Below the pieces are notes generated by a model. It made no database searches. It saw only the letters and a program-made list of their open reading frames with translations, and was not told where the DNA came from. DNA of 64,000 bases. Origin: Butyrivibrio sp. YAB3001. Its GTDB lineage: Bacteria; Bacillota; Clostridia; Lachnospirales; Lachnospiraceae. Location: contig NZ_FOKR01000005.1 in assembly GCF_900112195.1 (NCBI RefSeq), forward strand, positions 124,001 to 188,000. The letters run 5' to 3'. Both the position numbers and the translations under genes were made by a program. The number at the start of each line of letters is the position of its first letter. The first letter of the stretch is position 1. This document shows positions 9,476 to 18,766 of this stretch, in pieces.

Positions 9476-9503
9476 GTCCGACTCCCATTTAAGGGAATCG
9501 GAC
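9476..9503 (-). other. Intergenic stem-loop between two operon genes
   Basis: An 11-bp near-perfect inverted repeat (gtccgactccc / gggaatcggac) lies 22 bp upstream of the Gln-rich gene. No U-tract follows it on the minus strand, so it may be an mRNA processing or stability element rather than a terminator. Confidence 0.45.
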
Positions 9504-9578
9504 CAATCCACACACAAAGGGCTTTTAGTTTATTTGACATGTCATTTACTAGTTAGAAAAAAAAATATGAAGGGAGTT

Positions 9579-10430
9579 TTATTTCTTTCTAACAATCATG
9601 ATAGGACCTGGATGCTCAAGATGAATGCCAAGTGCACCCTTTGCAAATGCTGTGATCTTTACAGAAATCCACTGGTTGTTGTAGAACTGTAAAACTTCAA
9701 TAGTATCTGCACTATCCTTAGCTGTAATTCCCTGTACATTAAGAGCTGTGTCAAGAGACTTAAAGTTCTTAACTCCTGCTGGAGTAAGCTCTATTGTATT
9801 AAGGAGCTTAGCTGAAGATGATATCTGCTTTGCACGAGCTAATGCGCTCTGTGTAACAGCACTTGATGGCTTGGAAACGTTGATAGCAATGTTTCCTGAC
9901 TTGCCGTCAACTGCGCTTGCGCAGAGAAGTGCATTCCATGCAACTGCTACTGAATCAGAAATAGATGGATCAGCCTTTACGAAGTTACCAACCACCTCTT
10001 CAATGCTCAGGTTACGAATAGTTGTTCCCTGCTGGATCAATGCCTTCTGAGCAGCTGACAGTCCGTTATAAACTGCCAAAGCTGTTGCTGTCATTGATTC
10101 TGTTGTAAGCTCAGGAGCGTCACCGATAGCTGTAAGAGATGTTGCAACGGCGGTTGCTGCTGCAGGTGAAGTAAACTGTCCACTAGCCATAAGAGTTGAT
10201 GCAAGAGCAGATGATGCTGCCTGCTGAGTTGCATTAAGTGTAATAGCGGGTACAGTTACTGGCTGTGTAGTTGCTGCTGCAGGAGCAGCTGTTGTTGCAG
10301 GAGCTGATGAAGATGATGAGCTTCCTGATGAAGGATTAAGTGTTGTTCCTGCTGTTGGGCTTGCTGCCATAACTGGCAGAGACATTGTTAATACTCCTAC
10401 GAGTACTGTTGCTACTAATAGCTTCTTCAT
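9579..10430 (-). CDS. Secreted Ala/Ser/Thr-rich protein of unknown function
   Basis: I chose the ATG at 10430 because GGAGGAAACAC precedes it and a clean signal peptide follows (MKKLLVATVLVGVLTMSLPVMAA, shown by composition: two Lys, hydrophobic core, Ala-rich cleavage site). The 283-residue product then has a Ser/Pro/Ala/Thr linker (to about residue 65), a helical Ala-rich middle and a C-terminal part that looks folded (FYNNQWISVKITAFAKG). No LPXTG or anchor was seen. It sits between the pseudo-sortase lipoprotein and the Gln-rich protein in the envelope operon, so a matrix or envelope role is likely. The family is not recognised. Confidence 0.65.
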   Translation of the reverse strand: MKKLLVATVLVGVLTMSLPVMAASPTAGTTLNPSSGSSSSSSAPATTAAPAAATTQPVTVPAITLNATQQAASSALASTLMASGQFTSPAAATAVATSLTAIGDAPELTTESMTATALAVYNGLSAAQKALIQQGTTIRNLSIEEVVGNFVKADPSISDSVAVAWNALLCASAVDGKSGNIAINVSKPSSAVTQSALARAKQISSSAKLLNTIELTPAGVKNFKSLDTALNVQGITAKDSADTIEVLQFYNNQWISVKITAFAKGALGIHLEHPGPIMIVRKK

Positions 10431-10502
10431 GTGTTTCCTCCTTCCCTTTGACAATGTGTGGTATATATTTTCGCTCTCCAAGTTGAGCGGAAATATCACT
10501 GA

Positions 10503-11297
10503 TCATTCATCTGATTCTTCCGGAAGGTAAATTCCAGGCATATCGGCCGGCTGATGCGTAAGCATCCCCGCCTCATCTTCTATAAGCCTTGCAATTACCA
10601 TGAACTGCTTATCTGAATTTTCCGGATCAGACACAACAATCGTCACCAAAAAGTCCATGTATGAAACTAATTTATATTCATCCGAGACATTGTCGGATAG
10701 AGTTCTTTTATCTATAAGGTCATTTACAAATCTCTGACACTCATTTCCTATTGCAAAAGCATAATACTCAAGAAGGTCAACCTTATCCCACTCAATCGAC
10801 ATTACAACCTGATATTTCAAGCGGTTTCCATCCATATAGATTTCAAAATCTCTGTGAGCATCGAAGAAATCAGGATCCTTATATGAAAGAATTGTTTCCT
10901 CATCAAGTCCATATATGATTTCGTTAAAATCACAGAAATCTGTTCTGTTTGGAAACTCTATAAAGGCATTTTCTATGTTGCCCCCTTCGCTAAAAGTACT
11001 ATAGTCATAATCACCTTGGATTATCATCTGGTTCACATCAGTATCGGGAATCTTTATCCAGGCAAATGCATCAGGATTGTCTTCTTTGATCTTGTTAAAA
11101 TCAGGTCTCTTATCTTCTTCCGATAAAGCTGATTCTTCCAAAGCCTCATCCACAGAACTGTTTTCCGAAGTGTCTTCAGTAATAGGGTTCTCATCATCTA
11201 CAACGTGAACCTTACATCCGCCAAGAGCTGTTACCTCGATTCCCAACGCAAGCACTAATGCCAGTTGTTTAAAATACTTATTCTTCAACCTTCTCAT
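10503..11297 (-). CDS. Lipoprotein with a degenerate class B sortase-like domain
   Basis: A lipoprotein signal ends at LGGC (Cys28), so the protein is probably membrane-tethered outside the cell. Residues about 65-250 follow the class B sortase pattern: PDAFAWIKIPDTDVNQMIIQG, then an acidic loop and NEIIYG, and finally the strand ending VIARL. The catalytic His expected after YG is Leu, and the TLSTC strand is replaced by VTIVVSD, so both His and Cys are missing while the late Arg position is kept. It is therefore probably non-enzymatic. It overlaps the LCP gene by 20 bp, indicating tight coupling. A binding or scaffold role in wall-polymer attachment is inferred. Confidence 0.7.
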   Translation of the reverse strand: MRRLKNKYFKQLALVLALGIEVTALGGCKVHVVDDENPITEDTSENSSVDEALEESALSEEDKRPDFNKIKEDNPDAFAWIKIPDTDVNQMIIQGDYDYSTFSEGGNIENAFIEFPNRTDFCDFNEIIYGLDEETILSYKDPDFFDAHRDFEIYMDGNRLKYQVVMSIEWDKVDLLEYYAFAIGNECQRFVNDLIDKRTLSDNVSDEYKLVSYMDFLVTIVVSDPENSDKQFMVIARLIEDEAGMLTHQPADMPGIYLPEESDE

Positions 11298-12324
11298 AAA
11301 AAACTTCTATAACAAGTTTCTTGAGAGCATCCTCATCGCAGTAAAACTCGTCAAACTGCTCCCCCTTAACTGTTTCCCCCTGTATAGTGTGCATACTTTT
11401 TCCATCATATCTGTAACCTGATGCCAAAGTTGCCAAGTAGACCATCTCATTAGTCGAAATATCTGTAGTTACATATTTGGATACAGCTTTAAAAATACTT
11501 GTTACCGAAACAGGATTCTCTTTAATCTGCTTTATCATCTGAGATATCAAAGCCTTCATGTAAACCTTTTGTCTCTCAAGCCTTCGATCCGCGCCTCCAA
11601 CCTCATGATCTCTTTCTCTGACAAAGGTCATTACATCCGCGCCCTCAAGATGAACAGTTTCTCCTGCCTTATATTTCTTGTTTCCAGCATCAAAATCGTT
11701 AGGTAATGTGACATCAACTCCACCTACAGCCTTACTTAGAGGAACAACTCCTTCCATATTCATAGCTACATATCCGTGTATTGGCAGTTGATAAAAAAGA
11801 TTGGATACCGTCTTAACCTGATATTCACAACTTTCTTCCATTCCGTTTCCAACGCCATGCTGAACTGCTATCTGTGCTTTAACTGATTTTGTAATGTTGC
11901 CTGAAGCATCATATACATCCACATCCACCATGGTATTTCTGTTTATAGGAATAAATTCTATACGTTTTTTATCAGGATCAAGGACTAATAAAGATAGAAC
12001 ATCCGCCTGTCCTCCATCCAACCCGCCTGACTGTGCTGTATTTACTCCATGTTGGTCTGTTCCCATTATTAAAAATGTAAGAATATTTTTGTTGTACTCG
12101 TAAATCTCACCGTCAAGTTTTACCCAACCGTCCTGCCATTTTTTTTTCTCTTTAACGGTCACTTCTTCAGCTTGTTCTATGACAGGTGCTTCCTCTTCAA
12201 CTTCGCTTACAAGACTCTTCCGACCACTCTGTATTCCTGCAAATGTAACACCTGCTACAATTACTATCACTGCAACTATTATCAAAAATAACTTCAATAA
12301 TGTAGGTTTCATCAATTGAAACAC
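11278..12324 (-). CDS. LytR-CpsA-Psr (LCP) family envelope glycopolymer ligase
   Basis: The 348-residue protein has one N-terminal transmembrane helix and an extracellular LCP domain. Typical elements are LTFLIMGTDQHG, GQADVLSLLVLDP, FIPINRNTMVDV, GVDVTLPND and the FVRERDHEVGGADRRLERQK stretch with its Arg-rich pyrophosphate-binding residues. LCP enzymes move lipid-linked glycopolymers onto peptidoglycan or other acceptors. I prefer the GTG start at 12324, because AAAGGA lies 6-7 bp upstream and the next ATG (12312) has no ribosome site. It is the first gene of the minus-strand operon and is divergent from an XRE regulator. Confidence 0.9.
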   Translation of the reverse strand: MFQLMKPTLLKLFLIIVAVIVIVAGVTFAGIQSGRKSLVSEVEEEAPVIEQAEEVTVKEKKKWQDGWVKLDGEIYEYNKNILTFLIMGTDQHGVNTAQSGGLDGGQADVLSLLVLDPDKKRIEFIPINRNTMVDVDVYDASGNITKSVKAQIAVQHGVGNGMEESCEYQVKTVSNLFYQLPIHGYVAMNMEGVVPLSKAVGGVDVTLPNDFDAGNKKYKAGETVHLEGADVMTFVRERDHEVGGADRRLERQKVYMKALISQMIKQIKENPVSVTSIFKAVSKYVTTDISTNEMVYLATLASGYRYDGKSMHTIQGETVKGEQFDEFYCDEDALKKLVIEVFYEKVEE

Positions 12325-12350
12325 CGAGGGTCCTTTCGATATGATTTCTA

Positions 12351-12413
12351 ATTATACGATAGTTTTTGTATCAAATAAAGTATTTGGGCTATTTTATTTA
12401 TCATTTAATACTT
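12351..12413. promoter_or_regulatory. Divergent control region of LCP operon and XRE gene
   Basis: On the minus strand TATAAT (12356-12351) is a plausible -10 for the LCP operon, but no good -35 is visible. An inverted pair, aagtatt (12378-12384) and aatactt (12407-12413), is 22 bp apart and could bind the neighbouring XRE protein. This is a weak call based on spacing and position only. Confidence 0.3.
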
Positions 12414-12466
12414 ATTTTATAAATTGTCTCCATACTTTAATATATAAATAACGATTGGAGATATTT

Positions 12467-12940
12467 ATGTCAGACTCACCATTATCAAGCTACCTTCGAA
12501 TGCTCCGAGAAAAGGGCGGATACACGCAAGATGATATTGCTAAAGTAGTTGGAGTAAGCAGAGCCAACTATTCTCACTATGAAAACGCCCGTATTATGCC
12601 ATCTAACGACTGCCTTTGCAAAATCGCAGATTTTTATCATGTCTCTTTATCCAAACTCATCAGACTTTCAGGCACGAACTATGCGGTTGATGATGCAGAT
12701 GACATGAATGATAGTGATGAAAGCGCAGGTTCATTCGCTGCCACCAAATCTGATTCTTATGAAAAGATCTACAATGATTTTCTAAAAGAATGTGCCGATA
12801 TGCGGCCGGAAGACCTTGCCAGATGGCTTTCTATTGAAGACCGGGAACTTGTTTATAACTTCCACAAATTATCCAGTCGCGAGAAAAGACTTATCACTTA
12901 TCTCATAAAATTGATGCTAATAAGTAATATAAATCCATAA
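12467..12940 (+). CDS. XRE-family transcriptional regulator divergent from the envelope operon
   Basis: The 157-residue protein has an N-terminal helix-turn-helix (residues about 5-60: YLRMLREKGGYTQDDIAKVVGVSRANYSHYE in outline) with a Cro/CI-like recognition helix. An acidic linker and a helical C-terminal part follow. The ATG at 12467 is chosen because TTGGAG precedes it by 6 bp; the upstream in-frame TTG overlaps that site. Its position, head to head with the LCP/exopolysaccharide operon and with a shared 142-bp control region, suggests that it regulates that operon. This resembles SinR-like control of matrix genes, but by inference only. Confidence 0.82.
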   Translation: MSDSPLSSYLRMLREKGGYTQDDIAKVVGVSRANYSHYENARIMPSNDCLCKIADFYHVSLSKLIRLSGTNYAVDDADDMNDSDESAGSFAATKSDSYEKIYNDFLKECADMRPEDLARWLSIEDRELVYNFHKLSSREKRLITYLIKLMLISNINP

Positions 12941-13008
12941 GCATAAATGAATTATCATCTATATACACAGTAATTTTTTTCATTTATGTTCCATACTATA
13001 ATTTCACA

Positions 13009-13077
13009 AAAAAAGACGTTTCTGTTTTTGCTCATACATAAGAATAAGCAAATCAGAGACGTCTTTTTATTCATCAA
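13009..13077. terminator. Bidirectional terminator between XRE and TelA genes
   Basis: A long inverted repeat (aaaaaagacgt...tttttgct / agcaaa...acgtctttttat) has A-run and T-run flanks. It lies between the convergent XRE (+) and TelA (-) genes and can serve both. Confidence 0.85.
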
Positions 13078-13089
13078 TATAATATCAAA

Positions 13090-14256
13090 TCAGTTCTTTG
13101 CAGCCTGAAGAAGCTTATCCTTAAGCTGGTTCTCAATCTGAGCAAGCTCAACTTCTGCTTCCTGGCGCTTAGCCTTACCTTCTGTCTGAATCTTAAGCAC
13201 TTCATCAAGTGTTGATATAAGAGACTCATTTGTATGCTTAAGAGTTTCAATATCAACAATTCCTCTTTCAGCCTCTTTTGCGCTTTCAATAGTGGCAATC
13301 TTAAGAGCATCTGCGTTCTGTTTAAGAAGCTTGTTTGTCATATCATTAACCTCACGCTCAGCCTTAGCAGCCTGTGTTGAATGCTCGATACCAATGGCAA
13401 TTACCATCTGGTTCTTCCAAAGAGGTATTGTGTTTACTATTGTAGACTGAATCTTTTCAGCCATAACAGTATCTGAGCTCTGTACCATACGGATCTGAGG
13501 GCCTGTCTGCATTGCAATTGTTCTTGTAAGTTCGAGGTCATAGATCTTCTTTTCAAATCTGTCACACTTATTAGCGAAATCTTTAGCCTTTTCAGCATCC
13601 TCAGGAAGTCCTGACTGCTCAGCCTTTTTCTGAAGTTCTACAAGAGTTGTATTTCTCTCCTCTTCAAGCTTCTTCTTGCCGGCTAAGATGTACATTGTAA
13701 GCTCTTTGTAATAATTGAGGTTAAGATCATACATTCTGTCAAGGAGCTCAACATCTTTCATAAGTGTTACCTGATGCTTCTCAAGCTCATTACTGATAGT
13801 CTGAACATTTGTCTCAACCTTGCTATACTTAGCTTTCATGCCCTCAATCTTGTTGGCACTCTTTTTGAAAAGAGCTTTTAATCCCTTCTCATCCTCAGCA
13901 ACTTCAAAGTTCTTAAGCTGTGTTACAAGGTCAGTGATCATATCCCCCACCTGACCCATATCCTTGGTACGAACATTGTCGATTGCCTTCTCTGAGAAAT
14001 CAGCAAGTTTCTTCTGTGTACCAACACCATAATTCATGATACCTGTAGAATTATTGATATCAATCTGCTTACTGAAATCTTCAACCTGCTTAAGTTCTTC
14101 AGGTGAAAGCTGTGCTTCCATAGCAACATTTCCATTATCCTTTGCAGGTTCCTCTGCCTTCTCCGGTGCAGCTGCCTCTTCTGCCTTGGGTTCCTCTACG
14201 CCAAAAGACAAAGATGGCGCAGCAGGTGCTGCCTCAAAATTAAAATCTTCTCCCAT
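13090..14256 (-). CDS. TelA-family (toxic anion resistance-like) coiled-coil protein
   Basis: The 388-residue protein has an Ala/Glu/Pro-rich N-terminus (about 50 residues) and then the helical TelA domain (PF05816 type). It begins SPEELKQVEDFSKQID and includes YGVGTQKKLADFSEKA and TIVNTIPLWKNQMVIAIG. The family is linked to tellurite and cell-envelope stress tolerance, but its biochemistry is unclear. The gene starts 50 bp after an XpaC-like gene, the same pair found in many Firmicutes (xpaC-yaaN), which supports the call. No signal peptide is seen, so it is cytoplasmic. Confidence 0.85.
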   Translation of the reverse strand: MGEDFNFEAAPAAPSLSFGVEEPKAEEAAAPEKAEEPAKDNGNVAMEAQLSPEELKQVEDFSKQIDINNSTGIMNYGVGTQKKLADFSEKAIDNVRTKDMGQVGDMITDLVTQLKNFEVAEDEKGLKALFKKSANKIEGMKAKYSKVETNVQTISNELEKHQVTLMKDVELLDRMYDLNLNYYKELTMYILAGKKKLEEERNTTLVELQKKAEQSGLPEDAEKAKDFANKCDRFEKKIYDLELTRTIAMQTGPQIRMVQSSDTVMAEKIQSTIVNTIPLWKNQMVIAIGIEHSTQAAKAEREVNDMTNKLLKQNADALKIATIESAKEAERGIVDIETLKHTNESLISTLDEVLKIQTEGKAKRQEAEVELAQIENQLKDKLLQAAKN

Positions 14257-14306
14257 TACTCTTTTTCCTCCTGAAATCTATGTTTTAGAACGTTATGTCT
14301 AAATTA

Positions 14307-15548
14307 TCACTTATTACCAAACTCCAACGAAATCCCCTGCTCTCCGTCCTGAGTCTGAACAGCCATGCCACCTGCGGTTGCAACAGCCATTCCGTCATTT
14401 GTAAGACCGTCCTGAGCCATCATGGTCTTCATAACAGAAATATCCGATGAAATATCCCATGCCATATCCTGGAAAAGACTATCCAAGAGTTTTTCAAATG
14501 CATCATTTATAGTATCCATTACAGCATCGATTTCTTTCTTGGTCTGCTGTATGTTCTCGCCGTATCCGGCCTGCTTATCAAGATCAACATAAGCTGTAAG
14601 TAACTTCTTGATCGTAGGAAGGTAATAATTCATAAGCTTGTGAAGATCTTCCGCACTGTCAGGATTCTTTTTAACCTGTTCAAAGATCTTGTTCATGATG
14701 CTCTCAAGTTTGTACAGTTTATTAGACATCTCCTCTGTATCCGGAATAATGTCATTTATCTGTCTTACAAAACTAATATACTCTCTCCCATCAGCAAGTA
14801 TGCTCTGAACTTTGTCCGTTGACTTATTCTCGCTGCCTGCTGAGACAACAGAACGCTCCTGCACCTCTCTCTGTTCTCTTGCAAGCCTGTCCTGTTCAGC
14901 TCCCATATAAAGCTGATAAGCTGCATCGGTGATCATACAGGTTTTCTCTGATGAATCAAACTTAGCCCGTGGAAGATAGTTTGCTTTTATCATAGCCTTA
15001 AGATTCTTAAGCACATTTTCATCTTTTTCAAGCGCAGCATTTGCAAGATCGCTTACATTAAAATACTCAGAATCCTTAAGAATATTTCCGTACTTGTAAA
15101 ATGCCTTTGAAAGTTTAAGTTTCTTAAAACCTCTTGCTGCAAAAAATCCACTTATTGCCACCAACGCCGCTATTGTTATCGTGGCAGGAGCAGAACCGAT
15201 CATAAGGCTTCCCAGTAAAAATATTGCCATAAAAGATGCTGCTCCGGTTCCAAGAATAGCTTCTAAAAGACCATCATATCTGCTGATATGCTTTGCAAAA
15301 AACGGAAATGCCCTAAAATTCTTGACGCTTCCTGCCTGACTGGCACGACTTCCATTTCTGTAAACATTCTGATACTGACTTCGGTAATTTGAACTTGCAT
15401 ATGTAGTCTTACGCTCAATGCTCACAGATTTGATCGTATCTGTGATCTCTGATGCCAGTTTGCTGTAATCGTTAGTATCTATCGCCTTTGTAACGCTTTT
15501 TAAAATATCGCTTCCCGCATTTATCCAATCCTGTGAATTATTATCCAC
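14307..15548 (-). CDS. XpaC-like membrane protein (5-bromo-4-chloroindolyl phosphate hydrolysis protein family)
   Basis: The 413-residue protein has a basic N-terminal part, two hydrophobic helices near residues 90-145 (GAASFMAIFLLGSLMIG and ATITIAALVAISGFFAARG) and a long helical C-terminus. This matches the XpaC/PF10112 arrangement, always found next to TelA proteins. It is probably an integral membrane partner of TelA in envelope stress. The original name reflects a colour assay, not a proven enzyme activity. The pair forms a two-gene operon. Confidence 0.78.
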   Translation of the reverse strand: MDNNSQDWINAGSDILKSVTKAIDTNDYSKLASEITDTIKSVSIERKTTYASSNYRSQYQNVYRNGSRASQAGSVKNFRAFPFFAKHISRYDGLLEAILGTGAASFMAIFLLGSLMIGSAPATITIAALVAISGFFAARGFKKLKLSKAFYKYGNILKDSEYFNVSDLANAALEKDENVLKNLKAMIKANYLPRAKFDSSEKTCMITDAAYQLYMGAEQDRLAREQREVQERSVVSAGSENKSTDKVQSILADGREYISFVRQINDIIPDTEEMSNKLYKLESIMNKIFEQVKKNPDSAEDLHKLMNYYLPTIKKLLTAYVDLDKQAGYGENIQQTKKEIDAVMDTINDAFEKLLDSLFQDMAWDISSDISVMKTMMAQDGLTNDGMAVATAGGMAVQTQDGEQGISLEFGNK

Positions 15549-15773
15549 TGTAATGCCTCCCTAATATAAGCCGGAGAAATTCCAAGCCTAGATGTTTTCC
15601 ATTTTACAGTAAAAGAGCTGAAAATACAATAAATTTGCACATTCTTCGCCTTTAAAACACCGCTTTTTTATACATTAAAAAAGCTCTCATTCTACTGCTT
15701 GTACATGTTGTTTATTTATGGCTTAATTAATACAGAAGGTACCACAAAATCATTGCTTGTATAAGGAATTCTT

Positions 15774-16673
15774 ATGGAAAAAGCTTATAAACTTCTTTTT
15801 AACACTGAAGAATCTGATGATCTGTACGTTTATTGTTGCGGTCTGTCAAAGACTGAACCCAAACACAGCTTTGGACCCGCACTAAAACCGCATTTCATGA
15901 TTCATTATGTCCTAAGTGGAAAAGGCTCTTTTACAATCGGAGGTAAAAAATATCCTCTTACCGAAAAATACGGATTTCTGATTGTTCCTGATGAACTTGC
16001 ATATTATGTTTCTGACGAAAAAGATCCCTGGACTTATGCCTGGATTGGTTTTGGCGGAAGAAGGGCAAAAGCAATTGTTTCACAGCTTGGCCTTTCTATC
16101 CAACAGCCTGTTTTTAAGAGTAATAAGTCAAAAGAAATCTATAATCTCGTCAAAGATATGATTGATCACAATACCTTTAGCGTGGAGGATTCACTAAGAA
16201 GAAACGGCCTGTTGTCCTTGTTCTTATCGGAAATTGCCTCAGGACTTAGTGTCACACCACGGAGCGATTCAGGCAGTGACAACGAATATGTCAATCGCGC
16301 GCAGGCCTATGTGCGCAGCAATTACTGCAATCCGATAAAGGTCACGGATATTGCCAGCTATGTGTGTATTAACAGAAGCTATCTCTACACCTTATTCCAA
16401 AAAACACTTGGAATATCGCCGCAGCAATATCTTACCAGTTACCGCATTGCAAAGGCTGTTGAACTTTTGCAGCTCACAGACCTGCCCATTGAATCCGTCG
16501 CCATATCCTGTGGTTATTCGGATCCACTTGTTTTTTCCAAGGCTTTCAGACAGGAGAAAGGTCTTTCTCCGTCCAAATATCGAAAGAGTCTTCCAAAAAG
16601 CGATCACGCAGAGAGTAAGGATCATCTGCGTCAGGTCGAACAGCTTATAGAAGAACATAATTTAATGGAGTAG
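15774..16673 (+). CDS. AraC-family transcriptional regulator
   Basis: The 299-residue protein has an N-terminal cupin sensor domain (HFMIHYVLSGKGSF and KYGFLIVPDE in the first 80 residues) and a C-terminal double helix-turn-helix (about 185-282: ITDIASYVCINRSYLYTLF in outline, then SVAISCGYSDPLVFSKAFR). This layout is typical of carbohydrate-responsive AraC regulators of gut and rumen Firmicutes. No adjacent sugar-use operon is seen, so the target is unknown. It is divergent from xpaC with a 225-bp gap, and is followed by its own terminator. Confidence 0.88.
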   Translation: MEKAYKLLFNTEESDDLYVYCCGLSKTEPKHSFGPALKPHFMIHYVLSGKGSFTIGGKKYPLTEKYGFLIVPDELAYYVSDEKDPWTYAWIGFGGRRAKAIVSQLGLSIQQPVFKSNKSKEIYNLVKDMIDHNTFSVEDSLRRNGLLSLFLSEIASGLSVTPRSDSGSDNEYVNRAQAYVRSNYCNPIKVTDIASYVCINRSYLYTLFQKTLGISPQQYLTSYRIAKAVELLQLTDLPIESVAISCGYSDPLVFSKAFRQEKGLSPSKYRKSLPKSDHAESKDHLRQVEQLIEEHNLME

Positions 16674-16698
16674 TGGATATCCCGCTACTCCATTATTT
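16665..16698 (+). terminator. Terminator overlapping the AraC stop codon
   Basis: A 9-bp perfect stem (atggagtag / ctactccat) includes the stop codon of the AraC gene and is followed by tatttt. The loop is 11 nt. Confidence 0.75.
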
Positions 16699-16754
16699 TC
16701 AATAACAGTTCTGCAATTTCATCCCAAATGTATATTCCTATTCGTAGTGTTGCC

Positions 16755-18674
16755 TTACTCAACAAAGAAAAGTGCTTCAACAGGATTAAGTTTTGATGCT
16801 TTTCTAGCCTGTGAATGAACACATATTATTCCCCAAAGGGAGCTTAAGATCACGCAGATTATCAGCTTAACAATTGATATTTCAAATATGCTTCCAATCG
16901 ATTTCGATATTGCAATAACGTTAATGAAATATCCGATAATAAGTGCTGAGAGTGCCCCCAGCACACCGCCCATCAGTCCAACGGCTGCGCCTTCTCCAAG
17001 AAATACTCTTCTGACATCTTTCTTTGTAAATCCCAATGCTCTAAGTATCCCTATTTCCCTTGTCTTTTCAATTATGCTCATTCTAAAGGAAATAGCCATC
17101 ATTACTCCGGCAATGATAAGCGCTATTGATACGAACACTACAAACAAACCGGTAATAGCATCAATCACCACATTTATTGCACCCATACTATCTTTAGCAA
17201 GTTCTGAATTAACGCCAAGAGCTTTTATTTTCTCATTGACAACATCAATGTCACTTATCTTTTCAGGAACTATTGTATATTCCCTTCCGTTAACTCTTCC
17301 TCCATTTACCTCATCATGTATATCAAAAAATGTCTCATATGGTACTATGGTGCAGTTAATCAGTCCAAAAAGTGTATTTTGCATGATTCCGCATATTTCA
17401 ACCTCTGAATATGCCACATTGACCTTTTTATCTTCGCCCTCTTTAGCCATCGCAAAAGTTACTTTTTTGCCAATAACAGAATTCACATCATTATCGCCTG
17501 CAAGTTCCTTTGCGCTTTGAAGCGAAATAACTATTTCCTTGGATGAATCTGCCACAGGCAGCCTTCCTGCTATCAGCATGTCATCTGAAGATTCTTCTGA
17601 GATTGAAACAGCCTTACTATAAGTCGGAATATTCTGTTCGTCTGAAATTATATAACCACCCACAAAAATATAATATGGATAAACCACTTTTACACCATCA
17701 ATATTTTCAACCTTCTCCAGCATTTCATCTGTGAAGGTCTCATTTCTGCCAGCGGAGGCATATATTGTGCTCTGGTCAAAAAGCATTGAAAGCTGTGAAT
17801 TCACAAAATCCTTAATTCCACTTCCAATTCCAAGGATTACCATGGTAGCTGCAACTCCTATCGCCATCGCAAGAGAAGTAAGAACTATTTTGCGCTTTGA
17901 TGTCTTTATATTTCTCTTAGCGATCATTGCGCTGGCGCCTTTTCCCGCCTTCCTTGTTTCAGTTTTCTCTCTGTCTGAAGCTACACTCACAACTTCGTTT
18001 AAACGATCATCAGACACAATAGCTCCATCCCTCATTTCGATGCGCCTGTCTGCTTCTCTTGAAAGAGCATCATCGTGTGTAACCATTATTATTGTCATAT
18101 TTCTTTCTCTGCACAGACGCTTTAACAGTTCCATGATTTCTTTTGCTGTATTAACGTCGAGTGCACCTGTGGGCTCATCCGCCAAAAGAATCTGTGGATT
18201 TCCTGAAAGCGCCCTTGCTATTGCAACTCTCTGCTTCTGTCCACCTGAAAGCTGAGCTGGCTTTGATGATAATCGCTCAGAAAGGCCCACTTCATCTAAT
18301 AACTCTTTGGCTATTTTTGTACCTTCTTCTTTGTCATAATCCTTGAGTTTAAGAGAAAGTTCAACATTTTCCAGAACAGTGAAATCATCAAGAAGATTAA
18401 AGCTCTGAAAAACATATCCTATTTTCTGTCTCCTAAGATATGCCCATCTTGAATCAGATACTTTTTCAAGGTCTTCACCATCAATAGATATCTTACCCTC
18501 AGACTGCCTGTCAAGGCCGGAGACAATGTTAAGAAGTGTTGTCTTTCCGCATCCGGAAGGTCCCACAATACTTACAAACTCGCCCTGATTGATTGTAAGG
18601 TTAATATCTTTCAAGACATTTGTTTTTGTTCTTCCGTTTTTATATGTTTTACATAAATGGTCTATCTTTATCAT
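16755..18674 (-). CDS. MacB-like ABC transporter, ATPase-permease fusion (second of operon)
   Basis: The 639-residue protein has an N-terminal ATPase (Walker A GPSGCGKTTLL near 39, signature LSGGQKQRVAIARAL, Walker B ILLADEPTGALD) fused to an FtsX-type permease. The permease has one helix near 262-282, a large extracellular loop (about 290-505) and three helices near the C-terminus. The architecture is that of MacB-type mechanotransmission exporters and peptide-resistance transporters. It lies 92 bp downstream of a paralog with the same layout, and both follow a membrane protease and two tiny peptide genes. Export of, or immunity to, those peptides is the likeliest job. The pair may act as a heterodimer. 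Confidence 0.85.
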   Translation of the reverse strand: MIKIDHLCKTYKNGRTKTNVLKDINLTINQGEFVSIVGPSGCGKTTLLNIVSGLDRQSEGKISIDGEDLEKVSDSRWAYLRRQKIGYVFQSFNLLDDFTVLENVELSLKLKDYDKEEGTKIAKELLDEVGLSERLSSKPAQLSGGQKQRVAIARALSGNPQILLADEPTGALDVNTAKEIMELLKRLCRERNMTIIMVTHDDALSREADRRIEMRDGAIVSDDRLNEVVSVASDREKTETRKAGKGASAMIAKRNIKTSKRKIVLTSLAMAIGVAATMVILGIGSGIKDFVNSQLSMLFDQSTIYASAGRNETFTDEMLEKVENIDGVKVVYPYYIFVGGYIISDEQNIPTYSKAVSISEESSDDMLIAGRLPVADSSKEIVISLQSAKELAGDNDVNSVIGKKVTFAMAKEGEDKKVNVAYSEVEICGIMQNTLFGLINCTIVPYETFFDIHDEVNGGRVNGREYTIVPEKISDIDVVNEKIKALGVNSELAKDSMGAINVVIDAITGLFVVFVSIALIIAGVMMAISFRMSIIEKTREIGILRALGFTKKDVRRVFLGEGAAVGLMGGVLGALSALIIGYFINVIAISKSIGSIFEISIVKLIICVILSSLWGIICVHSQARKASKLNPVEALFFVE

Positions 18675-18766
18675 TGTTTTCTCCGAAAAAATCTAGTGTA
18701 ACTGTTTTATAATAATTCATGTATTTGCTTGCCAGACTAATACGTTGTATATTATGTCAATGCCTG

